Positions 44,647 through 58,006 are shown, counted from the first letter of the stretch. The stretch is 64,000 bases of DNA from Novosphingobium sp. 28-62-57 (GCA_002256985.1 NCGO01000006.1:62001-126000), one strand, 5' to 3'. Numbers and translations are program-made. Notes: generated from the sequence alone by a model not told the origin.

Positions 44647-44943
44647 TCAGCCCCGCGTGCCTTCCATCGGGAAGGTGCCGAACATGCCGGCGGTGACTTT
44701 CCCGGCCAGCGTATCGCCATCGATGGTGGCGGTGCAATCGAGCGTCATGGGCATCGGCACGGTCATTTTCATCTGCCAGGTCAGGGTGTTGCCATCGACC
44801 TTGCCGTTTTCGACCTCCATCGTGCCCATCTGGCCGCTGTTGACGCCGGTGAAGCTATCGCCATCGACATTGACGGTGAAGGTGCTGGTCTGATCGCCCA
44901 TCGGGGTGTGGGTCACGCAATTGTAGCTGCCTGCAACGGACAT
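44647..44943 (-). CDS. Small beta-rich protein of unknown function
   Basis: This 98-residue protein has an alternating beta pattern (GSYNCVTHTPMGDQTSTFTV, FTGVNSGQMGTMEVENGKV, MTLDCTATIDGDTLAG). Such short sphingomonad proteins are common and unassigned. A good Shine-Dalgarno (GGGAGAG) precedes the ATG at 44943; the ORF extension to 45186 runs through a repeat. It has no signal peptide. Confidence 0.7.
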   Translation of the reverse strand: MSVAGSYNCVTHTPMGDQTSTFTVNVDGDSFTGVNSGQMGTMEVENGKVDGNTLTWQMKMTVPMPMTLDCTATIDGDTLAGKVTAGMFGTFPMEGTRG

Positions 44944-45047
44944 CGGATGCTCTCCCAGTTTGGTGTTCTGGGGCAGTTTATCTACAAAAGTGTCAATAGC
45001 AAGACGGGCGGCGTGACGAAGCATTGCCTGTGCGTGGGCAAAGTAAA

Positions 45048-45150
45048 GCCCCCTCCTCTTCAGAGGAGGGGGTTGGGGGTGGTGTTGATTTTGAGCGGTG
45101 GTTTGTGGGGTGCACCACCCCCCAGCCCCCTCCTCTGAAGAGGAGGGGGA
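45048..45150. repeat. Palindromic repeat, CCCCCTCCTCTTCAGAGGAGGGGG family
   Basis: Left and right ends match the element at 26511-26613; TGGGGGTGGTG is the inner start. A partial CTCATCCTGAGC-type unit follows at 45164-45205 (TTCGACAAGCTCAGGATGAG). It lies between two genes on the minus strand. Confidence 0.85.
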
Positions 45151-45214
45151 GAAGTTGGATAGCTCCCCTCCTCTGTTCTTCGACAAGCTCAGGATGAGGG
45201 GAGCGGGGTATTGG

Positions 45215-48073
45215 TCACTCGGGCGCGGCCAGTTCTTCCACGGGCAGGCCCAGTTTTGCGAGTTGCGGCTTTACCTTGGCGGCATCGCCGATCACCACCC
45301 AGACCATGCCATCGGTGTTGATCTTTGACCGGAAGGCCTTGTCAGCCTCGGCCACGGTCATCTTGCCATAGCGGGCCGAGAGGGTTTCGTAGAAGTCATC
45401 CGGGCGCTGGTAATTGACGATCTTGGCCATGCCTTCGAGCACGGCGGCGCTCGTTTCAAACGCGCCGGGCAATTCCCGGGCGCTGCCTTTGGTCGACCAG
45501 TCGAGTTCTTCTGCGGTCACGCCTTTGGCCGAGGCAAATTCGTCAATCTCGCGCTTGATTTCGACCATGGCATCGCCGGTCTTGTCGGTCTGAACTGGTG
45601 CTACAACCTGAAAACGGATGCGGTCGAACGGTTCGGTGACGCCGTTGTAGGCCCCATAAGTCCAGCCCTTCGCCTCGCGCAGGTTCATGTTGATGCGGCC
45701 CAGGAAATTGCCGCCCAGAATGTCGTTGGCGGTGTTCAGGGCCAGATTGTCGTCGGTGCCTTTGGCGTCGATGACTTTGCCCGCCATGATATGCGATTGC
45801 GGCGAGCTGGGGCGGTTGACGAGGATTACGCGGCTTTTCTGGGCAGGGATCGCCGCCGAAAAGTCCTTTACCGGGCGGGCCATGCGGTTTGAAGGCCAAT
45901 TGCCGAACGAGGTGTCGAGCATCTTCACGACCGCATCGAGCGTGGTATCGCCCACCACGAAGATCCGCGCCGTATCGGGGCGGAACCAGCGTGCGTGGAA
46001 GGCCTTCAGATCATCGCGCGTGGCGGCCTTGACCGCTGCTGGATCACCCAGCCCGCTGGACGGGAACGCGTAAGGGTGGCTGCCATAAAGCGTTGGCGCC
46101 AGCACCCGCGCGGCCAGCGCCTGCGGGTTCTTCATCTCGGCCGAAATGGCGGCAAGCTGCTGTGTGCGGACACGCTCAAGTTCTGCCGGGTCAAGCGCGG
46201 GACGGCGCACGACATCGGCCAGCAGGCCCAGCGAAGGGGCGAGGTTGGGGGACAGCGCGTTAAGCTGGAACGAGGTCAGATCGCTGGTGGCCGAAAGCGA
46301 GATGACCGCGCCAAGCCGCTCGCGCGCGGAGGCCAGCGCCGAACTGTCGAGCGTTTCGGTGCCTTCGTTCATCAGGCTGAGCAGCAGCGATTGCGTGCCC
46401 AGTGCGGACTTCGGATCGGCGGCATAGCCAGCATCAAAGCTGATGCGCACGGCGACGGTCGGCACTTCGCTGCGCTTTGCGAAATAGACCGGGATGCCGT
46501 TTTTCAGCGTGGCACGCTGGATCGCGGGGAAATCGAGCGGCGCGAGGTCCCCTACGGCAGGGAGTTTTGACCGATCTGCCGCAGCAACGCTGGCAACCGG
46601 CGCGCCTTTGATCGGCACCGCAGGGTCAGCGAAAAAGGCCGGGCGCATGCCGGTGGCGTCATTGGTGTAAAAACCGCCGCGTGCCTCACCGCCCTCGGTG
46701 CGCTCACCCGGTTCGACGGTCAGCGAGAACGCCGGGCGGGTCAGCCACTTGGCCGCAGCGGCCCGCACATCGGCGGGCTGCATCGCCGCCACACGCGTCA
46801 ACTCGGTGCGATAGTGCTGCGGATCGCCGCTGTAGAGCAGCCCTTCGGCCAGCTTTGGCCCCTTGCCATTGAATCCGCCGGTCCGTTCAAGCCCGCGAAT
46901 CTGGTTGGCCGTGGCAGTCGTGGCGGCGCGCTGCAACTCGTCAGCGCTGGGGCCGTCCTTGATGAACCGCGCGATTTCCGCATCGAGCGCGGCGGCGACT
47001 TTGGCCGGGTCCTGCCCCGGGGTGACATCGGCCTTGACCACGAATTGCGCGGCCTGCGCAAAAATCTCCGCTTCTGCCGAAACGGCCACCGCGATCTTCT
47101 GCTGGCGCACCAGCGCATCATCAAGGCGCGAGGAGGCAAGGCCGCCCAGTACCGAGCCTGCCAGTTCGAGCGGCAGGTAATCGGGATTGTCAAGGCCCGG
47201 AATCGCCCACATGCGATAGATGCGCGTGGTGGCGACCTGATCCTTGATCGTCTTTGCCAGCGGGGCGGGCAGCGTGGGCACTGGCGCGCTGACGGGCTTT
47301 ACCTTTGGTCCCGGCTTGATGTCGCCGAACCATTTGGTGACTTTGGCCTTGGCACTGGCCGCATCGATATCGCCCGCCAGCACAAGAATGGCATTGTTCG
47401 GGCCATAGTGATCGGCGAACCAGCCCTTCACATCATCAAGGCTGGCCGAATCGAGATCGGCCATCGAGCCGATCGTGGAGTGGTGATAAGGGTGGCCCGA
47501 GGGGTAGAGGTTCTCGAGCTGTTCGTATTCGACCAGGCCATAAGGGTTGTTATCCCCCTGCCGCTTTTCGTTCTGCACCACGGCGCGCTGGTTATCGAGC
47601 ACCTGCTGCGTCACCGCGCCGAGCAGGTGCCCCATGCGATCCGATTCCATCATCAGCACCATATCGAGCGCGGCGGTGGGCACGGTCTGGAAATAGTTGG
47701 TGCGATCAAACCACGTGGTGCCGTTCACATCGGTTGCGCCAACTTGCTGCAGTGGCACGAAGAAATCGCCGGGCACATTCTCGGTGCCATTGAACATCAG
47801 GTGTTCAAACAGGTGGGCAAAGCCGGTCTTGCCCTTGGGCTCGTTCTTGGAACCCACGCCATACCATATCGATACCGCCACCACCGGAGCCTTGCGATCG
47901 GTGTGGACCAGAACGGTCAGCCCGTTGTCCAGCGTGATGCTTTCGTAAGGGATCTGCACTTTGGCGACGAGGTCAGCCAGTGGAGCCGGCTTCACCTCTT
48001 GCGCCGTGGCAGGCACGGCAAGTGCGGTGGCGGCGGCAAGTGCGAACAGGCTGGTGGTCATTAAACGCTGCAT
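45215..48073 (-). CDS. M16 family zinc peptidase (pitrilysin/insulinase type), exported
   Basis: This 952-residue protein has a signal peptide (ending ATAQ near residue 25), then two M16 peptidase halves. The first has the inverted zinc motif HLFEH (87-91) and a distal Glu region after it. The second half (after about 500) lacks the motif, as in the two-domain M16B/C arrangement. It degrades peptides in the periplasm. The first ATG at 48073 is used; M5 is an alternative. It is divergent from an M28 peptidase gene. Confidence 0.9.
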   Translation of the reverse strand: MQRLMTTSLFALAAATALAVPATAQEVKPAPLADLVAKVQIPYESITLDNGLTVLVHTDRKAPVVAVSIWYGVGSKNEPKGKTGFAHLFEHLMFNGTENVPGDFFVPLQQVGATDVNGTTWFDRTNYFQTVPTAALDMVLMMESDRMGHLLGAVTQQVLDNQRAVVQNEKRQGDNNPYGLVEYEQLENLYPSGHPYHHSTIGSMADLDSASLDDVKGWFADHYGPNNAILVLAGDIDAASAKAKVTKWFGDIKPGPKVKPVSAPVPTLPAPLAKTIKDQVATTRIYRMWAIPGLDNPDYLPLELAGSVLGGLASSRLDDALVRQQKIAVAVSAEAEIFAQAAQFVVKADVTPGQDPAKVAAALDAEIARFIKDGPSADELQRAATTATANQIRGLERTGGFNGKGPKLAEGLLYSGDPQHYRTELTRVAAMQPADVRAAAAKWLTRPAFSLTVEPGERTEGGEARGGFYTNDATGMRPAFFADPAVPIKGAPVASVAAADRSKLPAVGDLAPLDFPAIQRATLKNGIPVYFAKRSEVPTVAVRISFDAGYAADPKSALGTQSLLLSLMNEGTETLDSSALASARERLGAVISLSATSDLTSFQLNALSPNLAPSLGLLADVVRRPALDPAELERVRTQQLAAISAEMKNPQALAARVLAPTLYGSHPYAFPSSGLGDPAAVKAATRDDLKAFHARWFRPDTARIFVVGDTTLDAVVKMLDTSFGNWPSNRMARPVKDFSAAIPAQKSRVILVNRPSSPQSHIMAGKVIDAKGTDDNLALNTANDILGGNFLGRINMNLREAKGWTYGAYNGVTEPFDRIRFQVVAPVQTDKTGDAMVEIKREIDEFASAKGVTAEELDWSTKGSARELPGAFETSAAVLEGMAKIVNYQRPDDFYETLSARYGKMTVAEADKAFRSKINTDGMVWVVIGDAAKVKPQLAKLGLPVEELAAPE

Positions 48074-48281
48074 AAGTTTCCCGACGTTTTCGTTGTGGCA
48101 GCACGGCTGCCGTTGTTTGTAAGGGCAAAAGCGGGTCCAGCCTGAACGAGGCCAGAATGCGATTGCTTCAGATTTGGTTTGATTGGTAACTTTCTAGTGC
48201 CCATGCTCGCGCGCGCAAGAGCGGCCTGTCCATTGGGCAGGTCACCCACAACTCCTTTCGATAAGAGACTGAGAAAATCCG

Positions 48282-49901
48282 ATGAACGTCAAGACCCTGC
48301 TGATTGCCACTCTGATGGTCTCAACCGCTGCGCCCGCTTTGGCGCAAGACCCGGTGTTCAATCCCGAAGCGGTGCGTGCGCATGTGACGTTTCTGGCCGA
48401 TGATCTGCTGGAAGGGCGCGATACCGGCACGCGTGGCTATGATATTGCGGCCAACTATGTGGCATCGCAGTTCATCACGATGGGCCTGAAGCCTGCCGGG
48501 CCGGACGGATCGTTTTTCCAGAAGCTGACCGTGCGCGAAGCGCGGCTGGATGGCACACCGAAGCTGACGCTGACCTATGGCGGCAAGGAAACCGTGCTGG
48601 CCGATACGGCGCAAGTGCTGGTGCGGCCGAGCCTGTCTGACAAGGCCGTGGCGGCACAAGCGCCGCTGGTGTTCGCAGGGTTCGGCTTTGACCGGCCCGA
48701 TCTGGGCTTTGACGATTACAAGGGCCTGAACGTGAAGGGCAAGATCGTCGTCTTGCTGACCGGCTTTCCCAAAGGCACACCGAGCGAGCTTGGCGCGCAT
48801 CTGAATTCCGAAAAGGCGGTCATGGCGATGAAGCGCGGGGCCGTGGGGGTGATCTATGTGCCCACGATCGAGGACAGTGCCCGCCGTCCATGGGCGCGGC
48901 GCGTGGAAATCTCCGATGGCCCGGCCAAGGGCTGGGTCGGCGCTGATGGCACAGCGTTCAGCCGCACCGGCGCGATCAAGGGATCGGCCACGCTCAATCC
49001 CGATGCGGCCACGCCGCTGTTTGCCGCTGCGGGCAAGCCGCTGGCAAAAGTTTTGGCTGAGGCCAACAAGACCGGCGGACGCCCCAAGGGCTTTGACCTG
49101 AAAGCCAAGGCCAGCCTGACGTTTGCCAACATGTGGAAGGATGTGACGAGCGCGAACGTTGTGGCCATGCTGCCGGGGACTGATCCGCAAGTGGCGGGCG
49201 AATTTGTCGGCATGACCGCGCATCTCGATCATATCGGCGATCATGGGAAGGCTGCCGACAAGCTGTTCAACGGCGCGATGGACAATGCCTCGGGCGTTGC
49301 CACCATGCTCGAAGTGGCGCGCGCCGTGGTACAGGACCGGCCCCGCCGCCCGGTGATGTTTGCCGCGCTGACCGGCGAGGAAGGCGGGCTGATCGGGTCA
49401 GATTATCTGGCGCGAAATCCACTGGTGAAGGGCGATATTGTCGGGCTGGTCAACTTTGACATGCCGGTGCTGACTTACACATTCAGCGATGTGGTGGCGT
49501 TTGGCGCGGAAAATTCGACGATGGGGCCGGTGGTGGCCGAGGCAGCGCGCAAGGCCGGGATCAAGCTTTCGCCCGATCCGATGCCTGAGGAAGGACTGTT
49601 CACCCGGTCGGACCACTACCGCTTTGTGCAGCAGGGCGTACCCGCGGTGTTCATGATGACCGGCTTCGAAGGGCCGGGCGAAAAGGCCTTTCGCGACTTT
49701 CTGAAGACGCACTATCACCAGCCGAGCGATGACCTGAAACTGCCGTTCAACTGGGAGGCAGGCGCGCTGTTTGCCAAGGTGAATTACTACACGGTCATGG
49801 GCCTTGCGAACGGGGCTGAGCGGCCGAGATGGTATGCAGGGAGCTTCTTCGGCAAGGAATTCGCGCCGGCTGCGGCGAAGGCGGCTGATCCGGCGAAGTA
49901 G
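48282..49901 (+). CDS. M28 family zinc aminopeptidase with PA domain, exported
   Basis: This 539-residue protein has a signal peptide (ending ALAQ, about residue 22), a PA-like insertion (about 120-240, AQAPLVFAGFGFDRPDLGFDDYK) and the M28 catalytic core. GMTAHLDHIG, NGAMDNASGVATMLE and LTGEEGGLIGSDYL carry the zinc ligands and catalytic Glu. It removes N-terminal residues from peptides in the periplasm, complementing the divergent M16 enzyme. Confidence 0.9.
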   Translation: MNVKTLLIATLMVSTAAPALAQDPVFNPEAVRAHVTFLADDLLEGRDTGTRGYDIAANYVASQFITMGLKPAGPDGSFFQKLTVREARLDGTPKLTLTYGGKETVLADTAQVLVRPSLSDKAVAAQAPLVFAGFGFDRPDLGFDDYKGLNVKGKIVVLLTGFPKGTPSELGAHLNSEKAVMAMKRGAVGVIYVPTIEDSARRPWARRVEISDGPAKGWVGADGTAFSRTGAIKGSATLNPDAATPLFAAAGKPLAKVLAEANKTGGRPKGFDLKAKASLTFANMWKDVTSANVVAMLPGTDPQVAGEFVGMTAHLDHIGDHGKAADKLFNGAMDNASGVATMLEVARAVVQDRPRRPVMFAALTGEEGGLIGSDYLARNPLVKGDIVGLVNFDMPVLTYTFSDVVAFGAENSTMGPVVAEAARKAGIKLSPDPMPEEGLFTRSDHYRFVQQGVPAVFMMTGFEGPGEKAFRDFLKTHYHQPSDDLKLPFNWEAGALFAKVNYYTVMGLANGAERPRWYAGSFFGKEFAPAAAKAADPAK

Positions 49902-49910
49902 GCTTTTCTG

Positions 49911-50021
49911 TTTCGCGCAGAGGCGCGGAGGCGCGGAGAAGAGTAAGTAGGAATGAGGCGGCGCTGCCGCAGGCTCTCACTCCATTTTTTTCTCTGCGCC
50001 CTCTGCGATCTCTGCGCGAAA
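49911..50021. repeat. Imperfect palindrome, CGCAGAGGCGCGGAG family, short copy
   Basis: The left end CGCGCAGAGGCGCGGAGGCG pairs with CTCTGCGATCTCTGCGCG at the right. It is related to 22377-22545 and 24776-24945, but the interior is shorter. Confidence 0.75.
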
Positions 50022-50029
50022 CATATATC

Positions 50030-50117
50030 CTGCTCCCCCGCGCAGGCGGGGGCCTCAGGCGTTTCGCACAAGTGTTCAGTAACAAGCCTGAAGCCCCCGC
50101 CTTCGCGGGGGAGCAGG
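50030..50117. repeat. Palindromic repeat, CTGCTCCCCCGCGCAGGCGGGGG family
   Basis: Ends CTGCTCCCCCGC and GCGGGGGAGCAG enclose GTGTTCAGTAAC. With the preceding repeat it fills the 49902-50226 gap except for the clpB promoter area. Confidence 0.9.
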
Positions 50118-50170
50118 TGGTTGATGCAACCACCCCTGTCGAAACGTGTAGCTTTTTCGTCGGCTCAGCC

Positions 50171-50199
50171 CTTGTGTTGCGTAAAAGCCACACCATGTT
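50171..50199 (+). promoter_or_regulatory. Possible sigma-32 (heat-shock) promoter for clpB
   Basis: CTTGTGT (50171-50177) and ACCATGTT (50192-50199) are separated by 14 bases, resembling the alphaproteobacterial heat-shock pattern CTTG and CCCATnT. It lies 28 bases upstream of the clpB start. The match is imperfect in the -10. Confidence 0.35.
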
Positions 50200-50226
50200 C
50201 TCCGTAACAGGAGGACGTTCAACGCC

Positions 50227-52806
<2,580 letters not shown>

Positions 52807-52830
52807 CCCGCAAAGGCAAACCTAATGAAG

Positions 52831-52948
52831 CGTGCGCCCCCGCGAAGGCGGGGGCCTCAGGAGGTTTAGTGTAGCCTTGCGTAACACTCGGTGTGCGCAA
52901 CCAAACTCCCGTAAACGGCACGAGGTCCCCGCCTTCGCGGGGACGCAC
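52831..52948. repeat. Palindromic repeat between clpB and ligI
   Basis: GTGCGCCCCCGCGAAGGCGG on the left and CCCCGCCTTCGCGGGGACGC on the right flank a longer interior with GTGTAGCC and ACGGCACGAGG. It lies between convergent genes. Confidence 0.9.
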
Positions 52949-52959
52949 ATCAATGCTAT

Positions 52960-53946
<987 letters not shown>

Positions 53947-53973
53947 AAGGGTGGGGGCTGGTGCTGCAGATTT

Positions 53974-55032
53974 TTAGCCAAACACCACCCCATCCATCAG
54001 CTTGCGGGCGGTGCGCAGCAAGGCAGCGGTGCGGACGTCGCCGGAATCGTCCACTTCCAGCACGCAGCTCATTTCGCCGGTGGGGTGTTCAACCGAAAGC
54101 AGCTTGCGCGGGCCTTCAGGGATTTTTGCGACTTCGGCAGCGGGGGAGCCGGGGATCAGGCAGGCCGTCGCCACGCTGACCGCCCCCAGCACGCCGATCG
54201 TGGCATGCGCCCGGTGCGGTATGAAGCTGCGCACAGTAACCGCGCCGCCGTTCTTCGGGGGCGCGACGAGCATCATCTTGGGGACGGACTTCGACGTCAC
54301 ATCGCCAAGATTCATCATCGGGCCGACGATCAAGCGGATGGCTTCGATGCGGGCCTTCAGGTCCGTCGCACTATCGAGCCAGTCGCGGTCCTCGTAACCG
54401 GTGATCCCGAGATCCTCGGCCTTCATAACCACGCAGGGCATGCCGTTGTCGATCAGAGTGACGGCAACGCCGTTCACCACATCAACCGCGTTGCCAGTGG
54501 GCAGGAGCGCGCCGCACGATGACCCGGCAGTGTCGCGGAATTCCAGTGGCACCGGGGCGTGGCTGCCCGGTACGCCGTCGATCTTCGCATCGCCCTTATA
54601 GGTGACTTTGCCATCGGGCGTGCTGACTGTAGCGACGGCGACTTGGCCCGTGTTCTCCATATAGATCGCAACGCGAGTTTCATCGCTTGTCGCTGCAACC
54701 AGCCCGCGTTCGATAGCGAAGGGTCCAACACCGGCAAGAATGTTGCCGCAGTTCTGTGCGTCGGTGACGATGGCCTGATCGACGAAGACCTGCAGGAACA
54801 GGTAATCGACGTCGATGCCTTCGCGGCTGGACTTCGAAACCACCGCGACTTTGCTGGTCAGCGGATCGGCGCCGCCCATGCCGTCGATCTGCACCGGATC
54901 GGGGCTGCCCATCATGGCGAGCAGGAAGGCATCGCGGGTGGCAGTGTCGGCAGGGAGGTCGTCCTTCAGGAAGTACCCGCCCTTGGACGTGCCGCCGCGC
55001 ATCCACATGCAGGGGGCTGAGAGGCCGATCAT
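53974..55032 (-). CDS. ligU: 4-oxalomesaconate tautomerase LigU
   Basis: This 352-residue PrpF-family protein has two diaminopimelate-epimerase-like halves. PCMWMRGGTSKGGYFLKDDLP is at the start; DAQNCGNILAGVGPFAIERG and later TVRSFIPHRAHATIGVLGAVSVA follow. LigU moves the double bond in 4-oxalomesaconate before hydration by LigJ. The start ATG at 55032 lies just after a palindromic repeat; GGAG within the repeat end serves as ribosome binding site. The ORF extension MSRLRST is repeat-coded and not used. Confidence 0.9.
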   Translation of the reverse strand: MIGLSAPCMWMRGGTSKGGYFLKDDLPADTATRDAFLLAMMGSPDPVQIDGMGGADPLTSKVAVVSKSSREGIDVDYLFLQVFVDQAIVTDAQNCGNILAGVGPFAIERGLVAATSDETRVAIYMENTGQVAVATVSTPDGKVTYKGDAKIDGVPGSHAPVPLEFRDTAGSSCGALLPTGNAVDVVNGVAVTLIDNGMPCVVMKAEDLGITGYEDRDWLDSATDLKARIEAIRLIVGPMMNLGDVTSKSVPKMMLVAPPKNGGAVTVRSFIPHRAHATIGVLGAVSVATACLIPGSPAAEVAKIPEGPRKLLSVEHPTGEMSCVLEVDDSGDVRTAALLRTARKLMDGVVFG

Positions 55033-55040
55033 GCTACGCT

Positions 55041-55107
55041 CCGTTCGTGTCGAGCGTAGTCGAGACATCTATGCGCCCGTGTCTCGACTACGCTCGACAC
55101 GAACGGG
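55041..55107. repeat. Palindromic repeat between ligU and ligK
   Basis: CCGTTCGTGTCGAGCGTAGT and its complement pair over 60 bases. It is a TAG variant of the repeat at 11967-12042. It ends 9 bases from the ligU start, so its last bases are in the ligU ribosome-binding region. Confidence 0.9.
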
Positions 55108-55131
55108 GGGAGGGGCTGTTGCGCCCCCGTC

Positions 55132-55899
<768 letters not shown>

Positions 55900-55907
55900 C
55901 TAAGCGA

Positions 55908-57065
55908 GTGGACATGGCAACTCACGCAATCAATATCCGCCATATCGCGGCTTTCGCGGCCACGGTGCGCCACGGCAGCGTGACGAAGGCAGCGCGGGCA
56001 GTGAACCTGACGCAGCCGGCCTTGACCCAAGCCATCGCGCGGCTGGAGGCGGACCTTGGGTGTGCGCTATTTGAACGCGGCCCTGCGGGGATGACGCCGA
56101 CCGAGCCCGCACTGCTGCTGGCCCCACGCGCCGAGGCGGCGATTGCGCATATCGGCTCCCCACGCGTGACCGGCACGCAAGTGCGCGCGTTTCTGGCTTT
56201 GGCGCGGGCCGGTTCCTATGCTGTGGCGGCGGAGGCGACGGGGCTGTCGTCCGCCTCGCTGCACCGCGCGGTGGCAGACCTTTCGGTGGCAATGGGACAG
56301 CGGCTGGTGGACCGGCGCGGGCGGTCGGTTTCGCTGACGCCAGCGGGAGAGCGACGTGCGCGCGGGTTTGGCTTGGCCATGGCAGAGCTGCGCTCTGGGT
56401 TGGCGGAGGTCGCGGCTTGGCAAGGCAAGGCGGCGGGGCGAGTGGTGGTCGGCGCCATGCCGCTCAGCCGTGCGCGGTGGCTGCCCGAGACGATCCTGCG
56501 CTTTGCCGCTGCGCATCCGGGCGTAGATGTTGCCGTAGTCGAGGGGAGCCATGCCGAGCTTTCCGGTCCGCTGCGCGATGGCGAAGTAGACATGATGCTG
56601 GGGGCGTTGCGTGAAACGGTCGCACTTGATGATCTGGCGCAAGAGGCCGTGTTCGAGGATCAGCCTGCACTGGTGATGCGCAGCGGGCATCCCTTGTTAT
56701 CCTCGCCGGTCGATGGGGCAGCGCTGGCATCTTACCCTTGGATCCTGCCCGCCAGCGACACACCGCTGCGCCACTATTGGGAAGGCATGATGCGCGCGGC
56801 AGGGGCTGAGCCGCCGCACGTGGGGATCGAGTGCGGATCGGTGCTGACCGTGCGACAATTGCTGCTGGGGTCAGACGCGCTGACGCTGCTGTCTCCGGCG
56901 CAATTGGCGGTGGAATTGCAGGCAGGCGTGCTGGCGATCCTGCCGCCGCCGGTGCCAGTGGCGCGGACCATCGGCATCACCACCCGCGAAGGCTGGCGAC
57001 CGACTGCACCACAAGGAGCCTTTGTGGCGCTGCTGCGTGAGGTGGCGGCGGAAGGCTTTGCATAA
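55908..57065 (+). CDS. ligR: LysR-type regulator with two tandem helix-turn-helix domains (LigR-like)
   Basis: This 385-residue protein has a first LysR helix-turn-helix (about 10-60, FAATVRHGSVTKAARAVNLTQPALTQAI). A second similar one (about 90-150) reads FLALARAGSYAVAAEATGLSSASLHRAV then RLVDRRGRSVSLTPAGE. The effector-binding domain follows from about 165. Usual LysR proteins have one HTH and about 300 residues. Its place divergent from ligK makes it the likely regulator of the lig genes, as LigR is in SYK-6, with a ring-cleavage intermediate as inducer. GTG at 55908 has AAGGAAA upstream; ATG at 55914 is an alternative. Confidence 0.8.
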   Translation: MDMATHAINIRHIAAFAATVRHGSVTKAARAVNLTQPALTQAIARLEADLGCALFERGPAGMTPTEPALLLAPRAEAAIAHIGSPRVTGTQVRAFLALARAGSYAVAAEATGLSSASLHRAVADLSVAMGQRLVDRRGRSVSLTPAGERRARGFGLAMAELRSGLAEVAAWQGKAAGRVVVGAMPLSRARWLPETILRFAAAHPGVDVAVVEGSHAELSGPLRDGEVDMMLGALRETVALDDLAQEAVFEDQPALVMRSGHPLLSSPVDGAALASYPWILPASDTPLRHYWEGMMRAAGAEPPHVGIECGSVLTVRQLLLGSDALTLLSPAQLAVELQAGVLAILPPPVPVARTIGITTREGWRPTAPQGAFVALLREVAAEGFA

Positions 57066-57127
57066 ATTTATGGCCCCGGCGATGTTTGCATTTGTTCCGC
57101 TGCCCTTCCCGACGCAGGACCGGTGCC

Positions 57128-58006
57128 ATGGAGAGCGCAATTGCCCTGATCGGCTTCGGTGAGGCCGGGTCCACTTTTGCCAAGGCGGCAGGCTGGGAGT
57201 CTGCAGCGCTCGCGTTTGACATCAACCCGGCGCGGCGCGCAGGCATGGAACAGGCGGGCGTGGTGGCTTGCGCAACGGCAGAGGACGCGCTGAGCGATGC
57301 CGACGTGGTGCTGTCGCTGGTCACGGCGGATGCGGCGCTGCCTGCGGCGCAGGATTATGCCGCGCTGCTTAAGCCGGGCGCACTGTGGTGTGATATGAAC
57401 TCTGTAGCGCCCGATACCAAGCGCGCGGCGGCCAAGTCCATTGAAGCAGCGGGTGGGCGCTATGTCGATGTCGCCGTGCTGGCTCCGGTGAATCCGGCGC
57501 GGATGAACGTGCCGCTGCTGATTTCGGGCGCTCATGCCGCAGAGGCCGAGGCGCGGCTACAGGCGGCCGGCTTTGCCAAGACGCGCGTGGTGGGTGACGA
57601 GATCGGCCGGGCCAGCGCGATCAAGATGATCCGCTCGGTTATGGTCAAAGGCATTGAGGCGCTGACCGCCGAGATGATGCTGGCCGCCACCAAGGCAGGT
57701 GTCGTGGACGAAGTGCTGTCTTCGCTCAACGCCAGCGAAAAGGGCGATAGCTGGTTCATCCGCGCCGAATACAATGTGGAGCGGATGACGACCCACGGGC
57801 TGCGCCGTGCGGCGGAAATGGAAGAATCCGCCAAGACGCTGGAAGGTCTGGGCATTGAACCGGTGATGACCAATGGCACGGTCAAGCGTCAGCGCGAACA
57901 GGCTGGAAAAACGATCCCGTTCGTGTCGAGCGAAGTCGAGACACTTGCTCCCCGTGTCTCGACTTCGCTCGACACGAACGGACAGGGGGTTGAAAAGGTA
58001 TTATGA
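57128..58006 (+). CDS. NAD(P)-dependent oxidoreductase of the DUF1932 / hydroxyisobutyrate dehydrogenase-like family
   Basis: This 292-residue protein has a Rossmann domain (IALIGFGEAGSTFAKAAG) and a helical C-terminal domain with KMIRSVMVKGIEALTAEMM, which carries the usual catalytic Lys region. The last about 30 residues (from IPFVSSEVETLA) are encoded by a palindromic repeat of the CGTTCGTGTCGAG family. It overlaps ligJ by ATGA. The pathway step is not assigned; it could reduce or oxidise a 2-oxo acid from a side branch of protocatechuate or gallate catabolism. Confidence 0.75.
   Translation: MESAIALIGFGEAGSTFAKAAGWESAALAFDINPARRAGMEQAGVVACATAEDALSDADVVLSLVTADAALPAAQDYAALLKPGALWCDMNSVAPDTKRAAAKSIEAAGGRYVDVAVLAPVNPARMNVPLLISGAHAAEAEARLQAAGFAKTRVVGDEIGRASAIKMIRSVMVKGIEALTAEMMLAATKAGVVDEVLSSLNASEKGDSWFIRAEYNVERMTTHGLRRAAEMEESAKTLEGLGIEPVMTNGTVKRQREQAGKTIPFVSSEVETLAPRVSTSLDTNGQGVEKVL
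57917..57981. repeat. Palindromic repeat inside the 3' end of the DUF1932 gene
   Basis: CCGTTCGTGTCGAGCGAAGT and its complement flank a short CACTTGCTCCCCGTG loop. It is read through in frame and codes the C-terminal tail of the oxidoreductase, ending 25 bases before the stop codon. Confidence 0.9.

Noticed and set aside
46814-48064. A 416-codon open frame opposite the M16 peptidase gene
   Set aside because: The opposite strand has a complete two-domain peptidase with signal and zinc motif; the frame has His/Arg-rich composition usual for shadows.
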